64,000 bases of DNA. Source: Cyathus striatus (taxonomy: Eukaryota; Basidiomycota; Agaricomycetes; Agaricales; Nidulariaceae). Location of the stretch: the NCBI GenBank assembly GCA_025738555.1, contig JAOVFP010000007.1:4526001-4590000 (forward strand), in the 5' to 3' direction. A program made the translations under genes and the position numbers. Positions within the stretch are counted from its first letter, which is position 1, and every line of letters begins with the position of its first letter. The notes below the pieces were generated by a model that saw nothing but the letters and a program-made list of their open reading frames with translations, was not told the DNA's origin and made no database searches. Shown one piece after another: positions 21,054-32,649 of the stretch.

Positions 21054-22896
21054 TTACTTGCGCTTCTTTGAACTTGATTTCTCTCTATCCTCATGAGCCT
21101 TCTCATCCTTATGTCCCTTCTCCTCCTTGCTCTTTCCCTTTCCCTTTCCCTTCCTTTTCTCCTTCTTCTCCTTAAGCCATCTTTTCAAATCCAAAAATGT
21201 GTAGTAATCTCTCTCAAAGCCCCAAAGGTCTAGATCAGTAGGACTATCCTCATCTTCAGCCAACCAAGACTGCATTGCTGGAAAATCTGCAATCTTATCA
21301 AAGTTTGAATAGTTTTCATACCAGGCTGAAGATGAGATAAAGACTGTGACAATTTCTTTCTTTGTGGCCTTGGCAACTGGCCAAGTCCTGTTCTTGTCCA
21401 TAGTGTTATGGTCAGAAACTGCCTTTATACAGGCAAGATACCTCTGGTATGTGACTTGAAGTCCAGGTGCAGTACTCTCAAGAGTTTCCCTAGGAATCTT
21501 TAGAACATCAATAAGTTCCTCAGTATGTTGCTCTGAGATTCCACCTCTTTGAACAAGAGAAGGGGTGTGAGAGTGAGAAATGGCACAAGAGCTAGCTGCA
21601 GAGCTTCCAGCTGACTTAGACTGAATGGAATATGTCTCAATATTGAGGGAGAGTGGTGCATTTGGCTGAAATCCAGACTATAAAGCAACACAATATAAGT
21701 AAATGGTACAAGAATAAAAGAATAAAATATATAGCTACACTCAGAATTGGCAAAATAAATTCGCCATCTATCTTTAGCCAGTCAACTTCCTCATTGTTCT
21801 TGACAGCAGATTCAAAGTTTCCAAGAATGTTCCAGGCTTTACTTTTGTAAACATACAAACAGCGATTGGCAGCTAAAATGATATTAGTATATGAATAAAA
21901 TATGAAAGAAAACATACTAAAGAAATGTTCAGCTCTGTCTTTGAGTTTCTTCAAGACAGGCCCAATGGTTGCCATAAGATTATGCTTCAATGTAAATGAA
22001 GCAACTCCAGGTACCATAACAGTACTTGGATCTGCATTAGACATATACAGCCATACTCACCCCTTAACTAAACCAACAGTAGTGCTTTCAGCAGCACTGT
22101 GAAAGTCAGCAGCATTTCCTCTGAGAATGCCACCTACTTAGAGTTAGTACATATATATTTATACAAATTATAGGTTTACCTTCACTCCTTGAAGAACCTT
22201 TGGGGCTAATATTGGTAATGTCCACAGTGTCGACTGTACCTGGCTTACTGGTGGCACAAGGTGGACTAACTGGTGGACTATTCATGATAATATCTACCTC
22301 TGCAAACATTGAGTCAGTATAAATACAAATATTACTGAAAATCCATACCTTTATCTTTACTAGTCCTGTCTTCTGTACGATTGTTGTTGGACTTGGAAGA
22401 TATGATGCTGATGTCACTCCCTTTCAAGATTTTAAATACAGTAATACAGTTATAACATTACTGAATTTTTCTTACCTCTATTCTTACTGTTGTGATCTTC
22501 TGTATGCTTTTTGTCAGACTTGAAAGATGTGATGCTAATATCACCTACCATCACTGTGATCTGATTCATTTCCATGACCTGCATTTGATCCATCACTTGG
22601 ACCTTCAGTATTTTCTGAAATATAACTTGTATTAGTAAATATATATGTAAGCAATCAATTCAAACCTTTATTTTCACTTTCATTATTGGTCTCATATCCC
22701 TCAGATTCTTCTTCAACTGTAGAAGATATAAATATTTAGATACACATTTTATGTATATAGATGAATATTTTTTACCTTTTTTCATGTCTGAATGACACTT
22801 ATGAGTAACAGTGAAAACTGGAGCTGCTGGTTGAGGTACATCAGAAGATGGACCCTGCTTTGAAGGGGCAACAGGAAGGCCGCTTTCCTCCAGCAC
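21054..22896 (-). pseudogene. KDZ-associated companion gene, copy 1 (Ser-rich, K/E-rich tail)
   Basis: This multi-exon minus-strand gene lies directly upstream of the CxC5/CxC6-type gene. Pieces read as LEESGLPVAPSKQGPSSD, NSPPVSPPCATSKPGTVD, SNADPSTVMVPGVASFTLKH, CLYVYKSKAWNILGNFESAV, then TEELIDVLKIPRETL and FISSSAWYENYSNFDKIADF, ending in a Lys/Glu/Gly-rich tail (GKGKGKSKEEKGHKDEK). Introns are 40-70 nt. A similar gene with the same tail sits at 28000-29880 before copy 2, so the pair travels as a module. A TIR element end at 22930 lies against its 5' side. The molecular role is unknown, and it is uncertain whether this copy is intact. Confidence 0.55.
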
Positions 22897-22929
22897 CCTT
22901 TCAGCACTAAGTATTATTAGTAAATAAAT

Positions 22930-23040
22930 ATTCCCACTACCTTTTAAGGTAGTTGGGTTATAGGGACCTTTGGATTCCCCTATAAGGCAATTTGTGGATC
23001 ACGGTCGGGATCTCACTTTCTGGAAATATGATTGGCCGAA
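22930..23040 (+). mobile_element. Terminal sequence of a TIR transposon family (also at 56409)
   Basis: The sequence TTCCCACTACCTTTTAAGGT followed by AGTTGGGTTATAGGG, then GGTCGGGATCTCACTTT and a GATTGGC motif, closely matches 56410-56515 over about 105 bases. It is therefore the end of the same transposon family, pointing right. It abuts the 5' end of the KDZ companion gene. I could not find its matching right end within the next few kb; a weak partial match (AAGGTAGTGGG) occurs at 25554. Confidence 0.65.
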
Positions 23041-25600
23041 GCTCAGTTGCACTCTGTGATTGGCTGGTAGACAGATCATTGATCACTTGAGACAAATGGG
23101 TGACAAAGCACCTGTAAGTATTGATTTCTCTCATTTTTTTCCCTTTCACAACCGTTATCATACCCCTTATTATTGCCTCCCAATGGCCTTGCACACAACA
23201 TCAACATTCAGCCTGAGGTAGCTCACTTGATCCATGTCACATCATCAACATTTCTACCCATGTCATTTACTACTTTTCCTTTTCCTCAATACTCCCACCA
23301 CTACACCCCCAGATTGTGCCATACCAACCACCATCACCCCCCTCCACCACAAGCTCTCAGAAGCATACAACCTCAATCCGTTTCCTCTCCACCAGCATCA
23401 TCTCCAGCCTTGCCATTGTCCTCCACCCCACATCGTTTTCCCCTATGGCGTATTGAGCCTTGTCTCACCTTGATAACACGTCTCTGTACATCTCCCCTTC
23501 CCTTCATTCTTATCTCACAGACACCCTGATAGGGAAAAAGTAATCAAAGAAACAGTATGTCCTTCCCATCCCCTTCCCTTCTGAACTAACACAGATGACA
23601 TCACTCAGTCTCCTGTCCTTCACAATCGTCTCTTACCCCAGTGGGTTCATGTAGCCTTCATGTCCAGACAAGGAATAAGCTACACCACCCACCGCAACAC
23701 CACCACTTCCCACTTCCACTGTAGCCTTACCCCATACCAACCACTGTCACCATTTTCTGCCACCACCTCCCACCAGCCTTCAATCTCCAACAAATTGAAT
23801 GGTACTCATGCTCATGCCATGAGGAAGGGAGGAGGGGGGAGGGAGGGCCTTTGCTCAGGTGGATGGGGATGGTGACGGGTGACAGATTGACACTGACACA
23901 GAATATGTGCATGGCTATGGAGTGCACCTGTTGCATATTCTATCTCATCTAAGGGAGGCTGTCACTGTTACTGGCGATGGTGTTGGTGCTGTTGGTGTGG
24001 CACTTGAGTGGTGCTTGTGCTTGTGTGGCTAGCTATGCATGTTTTTGCCATATCGCTAACATCTTTCCTTCTTCCTTCCTCTCTGCCATTTCTTTTTCCC
24101 TGCTTTGCTATCTTCCCTTCATTCTATTTCCCTCTCTCTCTCCTTTCCCTTCGTGCCCTTCTCCTTTATTCACGAGGCTAACGAAAATTCTCTAGTTCAA
24201 CCATGCCAGCTTTCTATCATTTGTATGACCTTGGTGGCTATGGTACTCCCTAAGTAGACTGTGCACATGGATGTGGTGGGAGAATGATGGGAGAATTGGA
24301 TTGTTGGTCTGGGGAGACTGGAAAATGTAAAGCTTGAAGGTGTGTTTCATCCATTGTATTCTTTAGTTTGTATGGTCGTGGTCTCATTCTACTTACTCGA
24401 GTGGTCCATTCTCTTTTAGGGTATCTTCACTTATTATGTTTCATTCATCCTGTCTCTCATACATACTTTCTTTCTCCCCTTAACGTTGCCCCTTGTTTCC
24501 CTCCTCTCTTCATTCTTTTATTTTATCATTCCTCCCTTTCCCTTTCATTTGTATGGTCCTCCAAGTCTTTTTATAAACCATACATTCTTCCTTCTTCTCT
24601 TCGTTATTTGCTTATATTTGTTATCCTGAAGCTCATGACCTTCTTAGGTCCAATTCATATTATTCCTCCTATTATTCATCATACAAACATTCATCCCCTG
24701 CTTTACACTCTCATCGCTCAGTGCACACATGTCTCTGCATCCCAAGCCATCCCCCCAGGTCAATACTGACCTATTATGGATTAGCTGGGCTCACTGTTGG
24801 GCTGTGTACCCTGTACTCTCTCCTCTGCTTTCTCTGCTTCCTCCTCCATGCAACACTGTAATCGCTACATGCACGGCATTGAGACTCCGCAGAAAATGAC
24901 TTTGTTTTTTCATCCAGCAGGCTTTAATAGGTAGGGTGTGGAGGCAGAGTGAAATGTATCTGTATGGGGTTAGGAGTAAAGGAATGCCAGTGCAATAGTC
25001 TGTATGAGGGCTGTTGTAGGATATTACATGTATATAGGTTGAGTACAAGGCCTTCATATATGAAACTATGAAACAAAAGTGTTCCCATACAAGTAACCAC
25101 CAAGGCTTGAGAGCGACAATTCTCACTTTTGAAGTCCAATCTCGAAGAAGAGATTATAATATGATATACCAGGACTTAACAATGTGAGTTTAACAGTTAA
25201 AGACATGTAGTGCTGCTATCAATGCATTCACTGCTGTGGTTACCCACTAATGTGTTGTCAGAAGACAGTAATGACTGCAATGAGAGATTGGATTATTTGA
25301 CAATCATAATGTAATTGTGTTGCTTAGGCCTTGCAAAGATCATGCATGTTGTCTGCACTGTTGGTAAGCAACACAAGTCAGCTACCCTCATCATCTGGCT
25401 ACAACAAAATGTAAAGTAGACCTTGAAACTTGCTCAACAATTTTGCCCCTTTATTTATTTCATTTATTTTCATTGTCTTAGCTACATAATTCCAAGAGAT
25501 ATTGACATTGGTTCACAGCCACTTAAGTCATTGTAAATTTCAGTTAAATAAGAAGGTAGTGGGCCCTGCCACTTGTCGGCCCTATTTCTTTATTGTATAA
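23041..25600. other. Non-coding or unrecognised sequence, low complexity
   Basis: The stretch is rich in CCACC/CTTCC and pyrimidine runs on the plus strand. The open frames are His/Pro/Ser-rich low-complexity readings with no family resemblance and no consistent exon structure. It may be the interior of the element that begins at 22930. Bases 25555-25600 resemble 60430-60475, so at least one dispersed repeat is present. Confidence 0.4.
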
Positions 25601-25609
25601 ATATATGTG

Positions 25610-25996
25610 ATACATACACAGTAAGGTCAGGTATACTCTCTTCATCTGCAGCAGCATCCTCAGCATGTTTCATTTCCGAAGTTTTTCTAAAAAGTATTAG
25701 TGAGGCAGTGAAAGAAAGTTAGGAAACCATACTGAGTTTTTTTTGCCTTTTTTGCCTTTTACAATTTTTTTACCCTGTTTTTCCTGCACATTTTCAGTCT
25801 CCTCATTATCTGTAATAGGTTTGTTGGTTGTGGCCTGCTTCTTTGTTGGTGGTTGGGCTGTAAGATCGGCAGCAGAAGTTCCACACTTGCGAGACTTGCT
25901 GCGAGTTTCATGTGTAGCAACTGAAAGTGAAGCAGACTCAGTAGGAGTGACACCAGAAGCCTGAGTTGTAGCAGAGTGAGTGGAATGATGAGCCAT
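25610..25996 (-). CDS. Gene fragment: 5' exon of an unidentified protein
   Basis: An ATG at 25994-25996 opens MAHHSTHSATTQASGVTPTE, continuing through RSKSRKCGTSAADLTAQPP into a Lys-rich stretch (KKIVKGKKGKK). A donor-like GT and an acceptor-like AG follow, and then a possible second exon (SEMKHAEDAAADEES) in an uncertain phase. It reads like the Ser/Thr-rich, basic N-terminus of a transposon protein, but no catalytic domain follows. I do not recognise it. Confidence 0.35.
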
Positions 25997-26369
25997 TGTG
26001 TGTAAATGTGTTAAAATGCTTTGAGATAGCAAGATAGTGGTGGTGGTTGAGAAGGAGCAAGGGGGGGTTGATGCAAACCAACACCTTACAAGCCACAAGG
26101 TGCACAGTAATTTCTCATGATCAAAAAAACTAAAAATATACAGCCTTTCATAGGCTACATTGAACATGGATAAATATATATTAAATTTGATTGGCTACAA
26201 TACATGATCATCTAAACTATTTTAAGAAACACACAGCCTTCTGCCTTCGGCCCATTGGCATGAGAAGAGAATGAACAAGAGGACAGGGGGAAGGAGGACA
26301 TGAGGTGGTGAAGAGGAGGGGGACATGTGCACAAGGTGGAGGTGGAGGGGTGGAGGGGAGGGGGGTGAA

Positions 26370-26991
26370 TGCTCATCCTCATTACTTGCGAGATGAGCAC
26401 AAGGAGGAGGGGGGGGGACAATATGCTTGTCCTCATCATTTGTGAGATGAGGAGGGGGAATGCACATTCGTCATTTGCAAGATGAAGTGCAGAGCTCCTC
26501 CTTGTCACTTGCGAGACAAGGAGGCAGCAGAGTAGGGGGGACGACAAGCTCGTCATTTGCGAGACGAGAGGCAGGCAAAGAGGGGGGACGGCCACCCCGA
26601 TGCGCACGGGGACGCACGCACACCCACCACTTGCCAGACAAGGTGGGGAACAGGACAACAGGGGGATGGAGGACATGGGAGGAGGGGAAGAGGAAGGGGA
26701 CATGCATGGGGATGCACACACAGTCGTCACTTGCCAGACGAGGTGGGGGAGAATGATGGGGGGACAGAGGACATTTGAGGTGGAGAGGAGGGGGACATGC
26801 ACATGGATGCACACACATTCATCACTTGCCAGGCGAGGTGGGGAAGGGAAGGACAGGGGACGAACACTTGTCAGTTGCCAGACGAGGTGGGGGAGAGGAT
26901 GGGGGGGTGCACGCACTCATCACTTGCCAGATGAGGTGGCAGTGCAAGTGCAAAGAGCACTCATCCTCGTCACTTGTGAGACAAGGATGAG
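26370..26991. repeat. Array of 11 hairpins with a fixed loop and varying arms
   Basis: Eleven units share a loop of the form A(C/T/G)TTG(C/T)(C/G/A)A. Most are flanked by self-complementary arms whose sequence differs from unit to unit. Examples: TCCTCATC/GATGAGGA at 26430-26453, CCTCCTTGTC/GACAAGGAGG at 26497-26524, CTCGTC/GACGAG at 26549-26568, CTCATC/GATGAG at 26916-26935, and a 12-bp arm with one mismatch at 26960-26991. Spacers are G-rich. Both strands have long open frames through the array, but these are low-complexity readings and I do not call genes. Confidence 0.85.
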
Positions 26992-27204
26992 GAGGAGGGG
27001 GGGGGGACAATGAGAGGCATGCCTATAAACAGTGCCTGTTGTTGTGTAGTGAGAAGGGAAGAGGGACAAAGGAGGGGAAATAAATACCTGTAGTTTTGTA
27101 TGCACTCACCCATGCACAACCATTCACACCACAGTGCCTATACCCTATGTTATCGATCTTCCTGTGCTATCAATCTTGTGCTTGAGAGTCAATTTGGGTG
27201 ACAA

Positions 27205-27440
27205 CATGGGAGGTGGGCATGGGGCAACAATGTGGAAAGGGGTATGTGTGAAGGAGTCTTGAGGTGCTGACGTGTGAAGGGGGCTTGGGGCAATGACATG
27301 GGAGAGAGTGTGAGGTGCCGACATGTGAAGGGGGCTTGGGGTGATGATGTGGGAGAGAGCATGAGGCAACAATGTGAGAAGAGGGCTTGAGGCGACGATG
27401 TGGGAAGGGGGTTTGAGGCAACAATGTGAGCTTGACACAT
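27205..27440. repeat. About 27-bp G-rich minisatellite
   Basis: Imperfect units of the type GATGTGGGAGAGGGCTTGAG recur about eight times with a spacing near 27 bases, alternating with GTGAAGGGGG variants. The open minus-strand frames across it simply repeat HIVASSP/PSHVGTS-type text and are not considered genes. Confidence 0.7.
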
Positions 27441-27719
27441 TGATGTGGGAGGGTGCAAGCATTGACATTGGAGAGAAACAAAAAACAAGGTGGGAAAAAT
27501 GACATACTGTTTTAGGAAAGTGAAATATATGGTCATTATGTAGCATATTGTCTCTATGGAATATATAACCCTTTGGTGTATTGGTATTGCATATGTTCAT
27601 GTTGCTCATGTGACTTGTCTGTTCAATCTGGGTTCAATTCTTGCTCATTGCATATTTTTACTATAGATTAATAAAAGGTAGCTAATACTAATAACAACTA
27701 GTAATACTAATAGTGGCTA

Positions 27720-27985
27720 ATGGAGAGTCCATGTCCACCTAGTTCCAACTGGAGTCCAGGTGAGTTCCAAATGGATTTAGTCCACCAGAATTCCTGCTAC
27801 ACTTGCCGGACTCCAGGCGAACTCCAGGTGGACTCCAGGTGGACTGGAACAGGACTGGATTTGAACAAATTGGCTGGACTTGCAGCCAAAATGAGTCCAG
27901 CTGGAGTCTGGCTGGATTCCACGGACTATCTAGAAAATCCTTGAAGTCTGTCTGGATAGTCTGTGGAATCCATGGAGTCCAAACA
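27720..27985. repeat. TGGACTCCAGG-rich inverted and direct repeats
   Basis: The motif TGGACTCCAGG and its reverse complement occur many times here, giving several possible stems, for example CTGGACT...AGTCCAG near 27872 and GACTATC...GATAGTC near 27925-27960. It lies just upstream of the second KDZ companion gene. It could be a subterminal repeat of that element. Confidence 0.6.
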
Positions 27986-27999
27986 GAATGGGGGGGCGA

Positions 28000-29880
28000 G
28001 TGTAAAGACCTCCTTTTATAGGAAATCTTCTGTTCAGTGCCTCCAAGAGGACCAAGAGCTTGATGCTCAAGGAGTACCAGCTCATCTAACTAGGTATGAT
28101 TTCTTGTTCTATCCTTTCTACTTAATACTTTACATTATATATAGAACAGAATTAATTCTAGAGCAGAGCAACTTGACAATTGCTCCACCTCCTCAGCTTC
28201 ATGGTCACTCTGGGACAGTACTTCCACCTCATGTAAGGACTTCAACAGACTCTAGGTCAGCATCAAGCAGCTCTGCATTTGGTGACTCTATTAAGTCTGG
28301 CTCTAAGTCTACTTCTGGTGACTTGTTAAATGATAAGGAATGCTCTGTGTTCTTTGATAATACTTCTAAGTCAATGTCTAGTGAACTATTAAGTGCAAGA
28401 AAATCTACATCGATTGAGAATGACTGTGATAATACAGAGGAAATGAATATTGATAAAACCTCTAAAAAAAGCAACAAGAAGTGTGGCCACTCTACTAGCC
28501 CTACCAGTCTCACTGCTAGTATTGACAGCTGCTCTTCAAAATCTAGCTGGAAGTCTTTATCACAGAGCACTGCATCCAGTCACTCATCCAATTCAAATAA
28601 CCCAACTGGTTTAGAATCCAATCTATTTAGAGAGAATCAAACTTTTGAAAGTTTTATGAATCAGTTTAATGATCAACATCCAGATGAAGCTGATTCAGAA
28701 GAAGACTCTGTTACTAAGGCTGTGGACTCTCTTGAGTTACAAGGTGCATCAAAAATCACAGGTGGTCACATGCATGAGCATGCACTTGGGAATAATTTTA
28801 ACTTTGGTGATGAAGGTAAATAATGAACATGACTTATTTTGTTTAACTATTTAACACATTCAATAGAGGAAGCAGGTGAAGTACCATTTGAGGTACCTAC
28901 AACTGGAACAATATATGTTTTCAGTAATCACAAATCAACAGAACCATATTTTGCAATCAAAAATATCAAATTGCATTACAAACTAGAGTTGATTGGTGCA
29001 AAATACTCACATATCAAAGGTATATCATCTATTCTTTACACCTATAGATATATATTGACTATATTTATGTACAGTATTAAACCCATATATGTTTATCTGG
29101 GAGGATAATACTTGGTTTATTAAAGGCCACTATTCAGAGCTCCCAGAAGACCCTGAAGATATTGAGTGGTTTATTAATGAAAAGAACAAAACTGTTTGCC
29201 ATGTTTTAGCAGTATGTGTGAAGTATTTATTTGTTATAATTAACTTACAATTTTCATAGGAAGGTCTTGATTCATCCACAAATATGATCTCAGCTCCTAC
29301 TGCTACAATATCTGCTACAACATCTGCTCCTGTAGCTTCTGGTTCTGGTGCAAGTAAAGCCTTAAGATCAGCTACAAAGGAGCAGCAACAAATTATTGAG
29401 ATCTTTAATATTCCTCCTGCTTTGCACTATGAGGGTATTGTCAACATTTGTGTTGTATATGCAAAGTGGCTCTTTATACAGAAGATCATTTTGGAATTAC
29501 CTGGAAAGATTGCAGATGGATCCTTCACTGGAAAGGAGAGTGGTAATGAGCAAACATATACCATATTCTTTGCAATACCATCCTACTTCAGAGTTCATAG
29601 GCATTTTCACAACTTGAAGCATTTTAAAAGGATGGAACAATAGTTTATGGGAGATCCCAATATTAAGGATGAAGATGTCTGGGGAGCTAGAAGGCCTGGT
29701 ATTGACTATCTGGGTGAAATTCTGAATAAGTGTGTTACTATTGCTGAGAAGAAAAATAAAGTAGAAGAAAAGGAAGAGAGAGAGAAGGAGAAAGAGAAAG
29801 AGAAGGAAAAGGACAAAATAAGGATAAGGGTAAAGATAAGAAAAAGGAAAGTAGAAAAGAAAGGAGCAAGCCTTGTAAGA
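28000..29880 (+). pseudogene. KDZ-associated companion gene, copy 2 (Ser-rich, K/E-rich tail)
   Basis: This is a plus-strand multi-exon gene. After a start region near 28090-28170 (LEQSNLTIAPPPQLHGHSG), a long Ser-rich exon runs to 28817 (SSASSSSAFGDSIKSGS; FESFMNQFNDQHPDEADSE). Exons EAGEVPFEVPTTGTIYVF, DNTWFIKGHYSELPEDPEDI and EGLDSSTNM follow, then QQQIIEIFNIPP, then a stop at 29641, then DPNIKDEDVWGARRPGIDY and a KEKEKEKEKD tail. The order and tail match the gene at 21054-22896, so the two are paralogues. The stop at 29641 and later frame uncertainty suggest decay. It lies directly upstream of KDZ partner copy 2 in the same direction. Confidence 0.55.
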
Positions 29881-29904
29881 ATATTTTCTTTTGCTATTTC
29901 AATA

Positions 29905-30130
29905 AAGTTACACTTTCAACAAGTATAACTTGAAGTTTTTTTTATCAATACTTCAACAGTATAGATTTTTCATAGACTCTGTTATCTATTCTTTTCTTTG
30001 TAATGAAGTTATACTTTCAACAAGTATAGCTTCAGTTGTAAACTGTACTTTCAACAGTATAGATTCCTTTTATGTTGATTTCTTCATACTTTCAACAAGT
30101 ATGTAGATTATACTTTATACTTCAACAGTA
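29905..30130. repeat. Six hairpins with constant TCAAC loop
   Basis: Stem-loops with loop TCAAC (one TTCAAC) occur at 29905-29931, 29948-29962, 30005-30033, 30045-30059, 30085-30103 and 30118-30130. Arms vary in length and sequence but stay self-complementary: ATACT/AGTAT, CATACTT/AAGTATG, and a 12-bp arm GAAGTTATACTT against AAGTATAGCTTC with one G-T pair. They fill the gap between the companion gene and the CxC5/CxC6-type gene. They could act as terminators or be short mobile palindromes. Confidence 0.8.
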
Positions 30131-30239
30131 CAGATCATTTGTATTATTTTTGTTGTCTAATGACGTACAATGCATAACATTTGTCATCTTGCTGTTTTAC
30201 TTGTATTTTTAAGTTGATTATCATATGCTTACAATATTT

Positions 30240-32645
30240 TTTACAGTATTTGGCAGTATATCTGTTGGACTGTAATATTGTATGGATTTATAACATGCCT
30301 CCCCAAAGCATATGCTTCCTCTCCAGTTCAAGATCAGTTCAAGATCCATTTCCAAACATTAAATTCAATGACTTTTCCAGATTTATTACATTAAACTTCA
30401 GTGCTGAAGTAACACTAGCAACAGTGCTTACAGTATTATTCACCTTAACAAATAATACAGATTTAATAAATCTTCATTCAAGACAACAAGTTGTCCTTGT
30501 ACCAGGAGAGAATAGACAAATTATTACTGGTTGGATTACTGCACTTGCATGAATACTCCAAAAGCATATAAATGATGATATTAATCATTTATTCAATGAA
30601 GATGAAATATCCATTGCCAATATAGAAACTGATGCAGTATACCTTAATATGCTAGGAGAAAAACTGAATATGTTTGCCAAGTTTCTCTGTCTGGATCCAG
30701 TTAAAAATGGGGATAGACTTAATCCAATTTCAACTGCTAATATTGAGCCTGTATTTGCTATTTGTCCAGCACGTGTACAATGTTCAGCAGGAGACTGTAA
30801 CAATGCAGCACTTCATCAAGATACTTGTGAAAGAGACTATCCATGTGTAACACATATAAAGGGAATGCATGCATATAAAAATGCATATATCTTGAAGGGA
30901 AAATGTAATAATTGCAAATCATTTTATTATGCTGACTCCAAGCATGCAAAAATTCAAGGCCATAGAGCTAAAAGTTTGGTAAATGCAGCAAAATTTATGA
31001 AAATTGGCCAGAAAGTTTGGGCTGACTGATCTTTCACAAATTCAGTTGTGCAGGCAATATACCACTTTCATGCATCTAGCTCTGCCTTTACTACATTTTG
31101 GAATGAATGCTTTATAAGTTCAACAGAAATATCATTCAAGCTATCTCACAATCAAACATGGCAAGCATTTGTGTATGAGACTATCTGACAAGTGGCAAGT
31201 TCAGAGAACACTACTTTGGCTGTGGATTCTGAGCAATCTGCTATCAACAAAATAACAACATGTGCATTTGAATCACTTGGTCAAGATGGAATAATTCAGT
31301 CTGCTGATGGTCATTCATGCAGTGAATGTACACATGAATATAAAGCTACTGCTGATGTATTAACTGAAGATGATCCAGCAGCTATAATTGGAATTGATGA
31401 AAGTCATGCTGTTCCAAATCTAATGGGAGAAGATGCAGATTTAGCTAGACAGGATGCTATTGAAGCTAGACAGAATGCATGCAATGCCCATCAAGTACAA
31501 TATGAATTAGAGCATGATATGAATATCGATAGTGATTCTAATAGTAATTCAAGTGAACTTGCTTCTCCTAGTTTAAAGTCTGAACCAACTTTCAATGAAT
31601 CTGAGAACATAGCCATTATAAATATGATTGTTATAGATGGAATTGTTATGGGACCCAGACATTGTGCATTTGAAGACTGTGATCAAAAATTAGAAATGAA
31701 AGGAATGGGGTATTTTGCACAGAACATAAAATATTATGTGGGCATTTATGCCACATTGCAGACTGTGATAATTTTAAAGAACCCAACACTAAGACTTGTA
31801 TTGAGCATGACAATAGATGGTGCAGTCATTTAATTAGATTTGGGTGTCAATCTTTATTAGGTATTAGGAGAATTCTTCATAGAACTGACAATGAAAGATT
31901 GGATTGGCTTCCCCCAGTTAATCATCAAGTAGCTCCAGCTCATGACAATCCTCCTGCAGCTAATATACATCGCAACAAATGAGAGAACTATTTTGTGGCA
32001 CCAAGATATTATTGTGTAGAAACTATTTGTGCTCCATGTGGTGTTGTTAAAGCATGGGCTAAATTTACCAAGTCTGAAGGTCCAATTCAAATTTTGGATT
32101 TTCTTAATAAAGTATATCCTACTGAGGAATCCAGACCAAGTTATATTTGCATTGATAAAGCCTGTGTAGTTCTATAAGCAGCTATTTTAAATGGAGTATG
32201 GGAAATATGGAGTCATACATCAAGATTAATTGTAGACTCTTACCACTATATCAATCATCACACAACTGATTACATTTGCAGGAAATGGTGTAACCCTGCA
32301 CCTTTGAATGGTTCTGCACCAAATCTAGTAGTAGTAGAATATGATATAAATGGTAGACCCCATTATAAGAGAGCATTTAATACACAAGTAAGTTCTTTTA
32401 TGGCAGATTTATATTAACAATTAATAGTTTTAATAGGCATGTGAACAACTCAATTGACTGTGGCAAATTTTAACTGGACCATTCATGCTCTACTATTTAT
32501 TCATACTCAGAAAGTTATTCAACATCAGCTTAATAGAGCTTTTAATAATGATAATGAGGAGGAGGAGGGGGAGGAGGAGCAAGCTGGTGATGAGTATGAT
32601 AGAGAAGAAGAGGAAGAAGATATACCTGATGATCAGATAATGTAA
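30240..32645 (+). pseudogene. KDZ partner protein with CxC5/CxC6-type clusters, decayed copy 2
   Basis: This is a longer paralogue of 19841-21004 on the plus strand. Landmarks are NIKFNDFSRFITLNFSAEVT, LHSRQQVVLVPGENRQ, CPARVQCSAGDC, CNNCKSFYYADSKHAKIQGH, FHASSSAFTTFWNE, DGHSCSECTHEYKATADV, CAFEDCDQKLEMKGMG, YFVAPRYYCVETICAPCGVV, YICIDKACVVL, DSYHYINHHTTDYICRKW and ACEQLN, ending in an acidic tail (EEEEGEEEQAGDEYD). In-frame stops lie near 30550, 31027, 31186, 31830, 31979 and 32175, and a short intron is likely near 32390-32437. Several stops are TGA or TAA where a family residue is expected. No KDZ transposase is seen beside this copy. It is a relic. Confidence 0.75.
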
Positions 32646-32649
32646 TATC

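Noticed and set aside
23173..23529. Pro/His/Ser-rich open frame
   Set aside because: It follows from CCACC/CTTCC low-complexity DNA, with no splice partners or family resemblance.
26212..27013. Several long overlapping open frames on both strands
   Set aside because: They are Pro/Ser/His-rich or Gly/Arg-rich readings of the G-rich hairpin array and lack any domain.
1..32645. TET/JBP dioxygenase gene, known to travel with some fungal KDZ elements
   Set aside because: I looked for the HxD...H dioxygenase signature beside both KDZ modules and found none.
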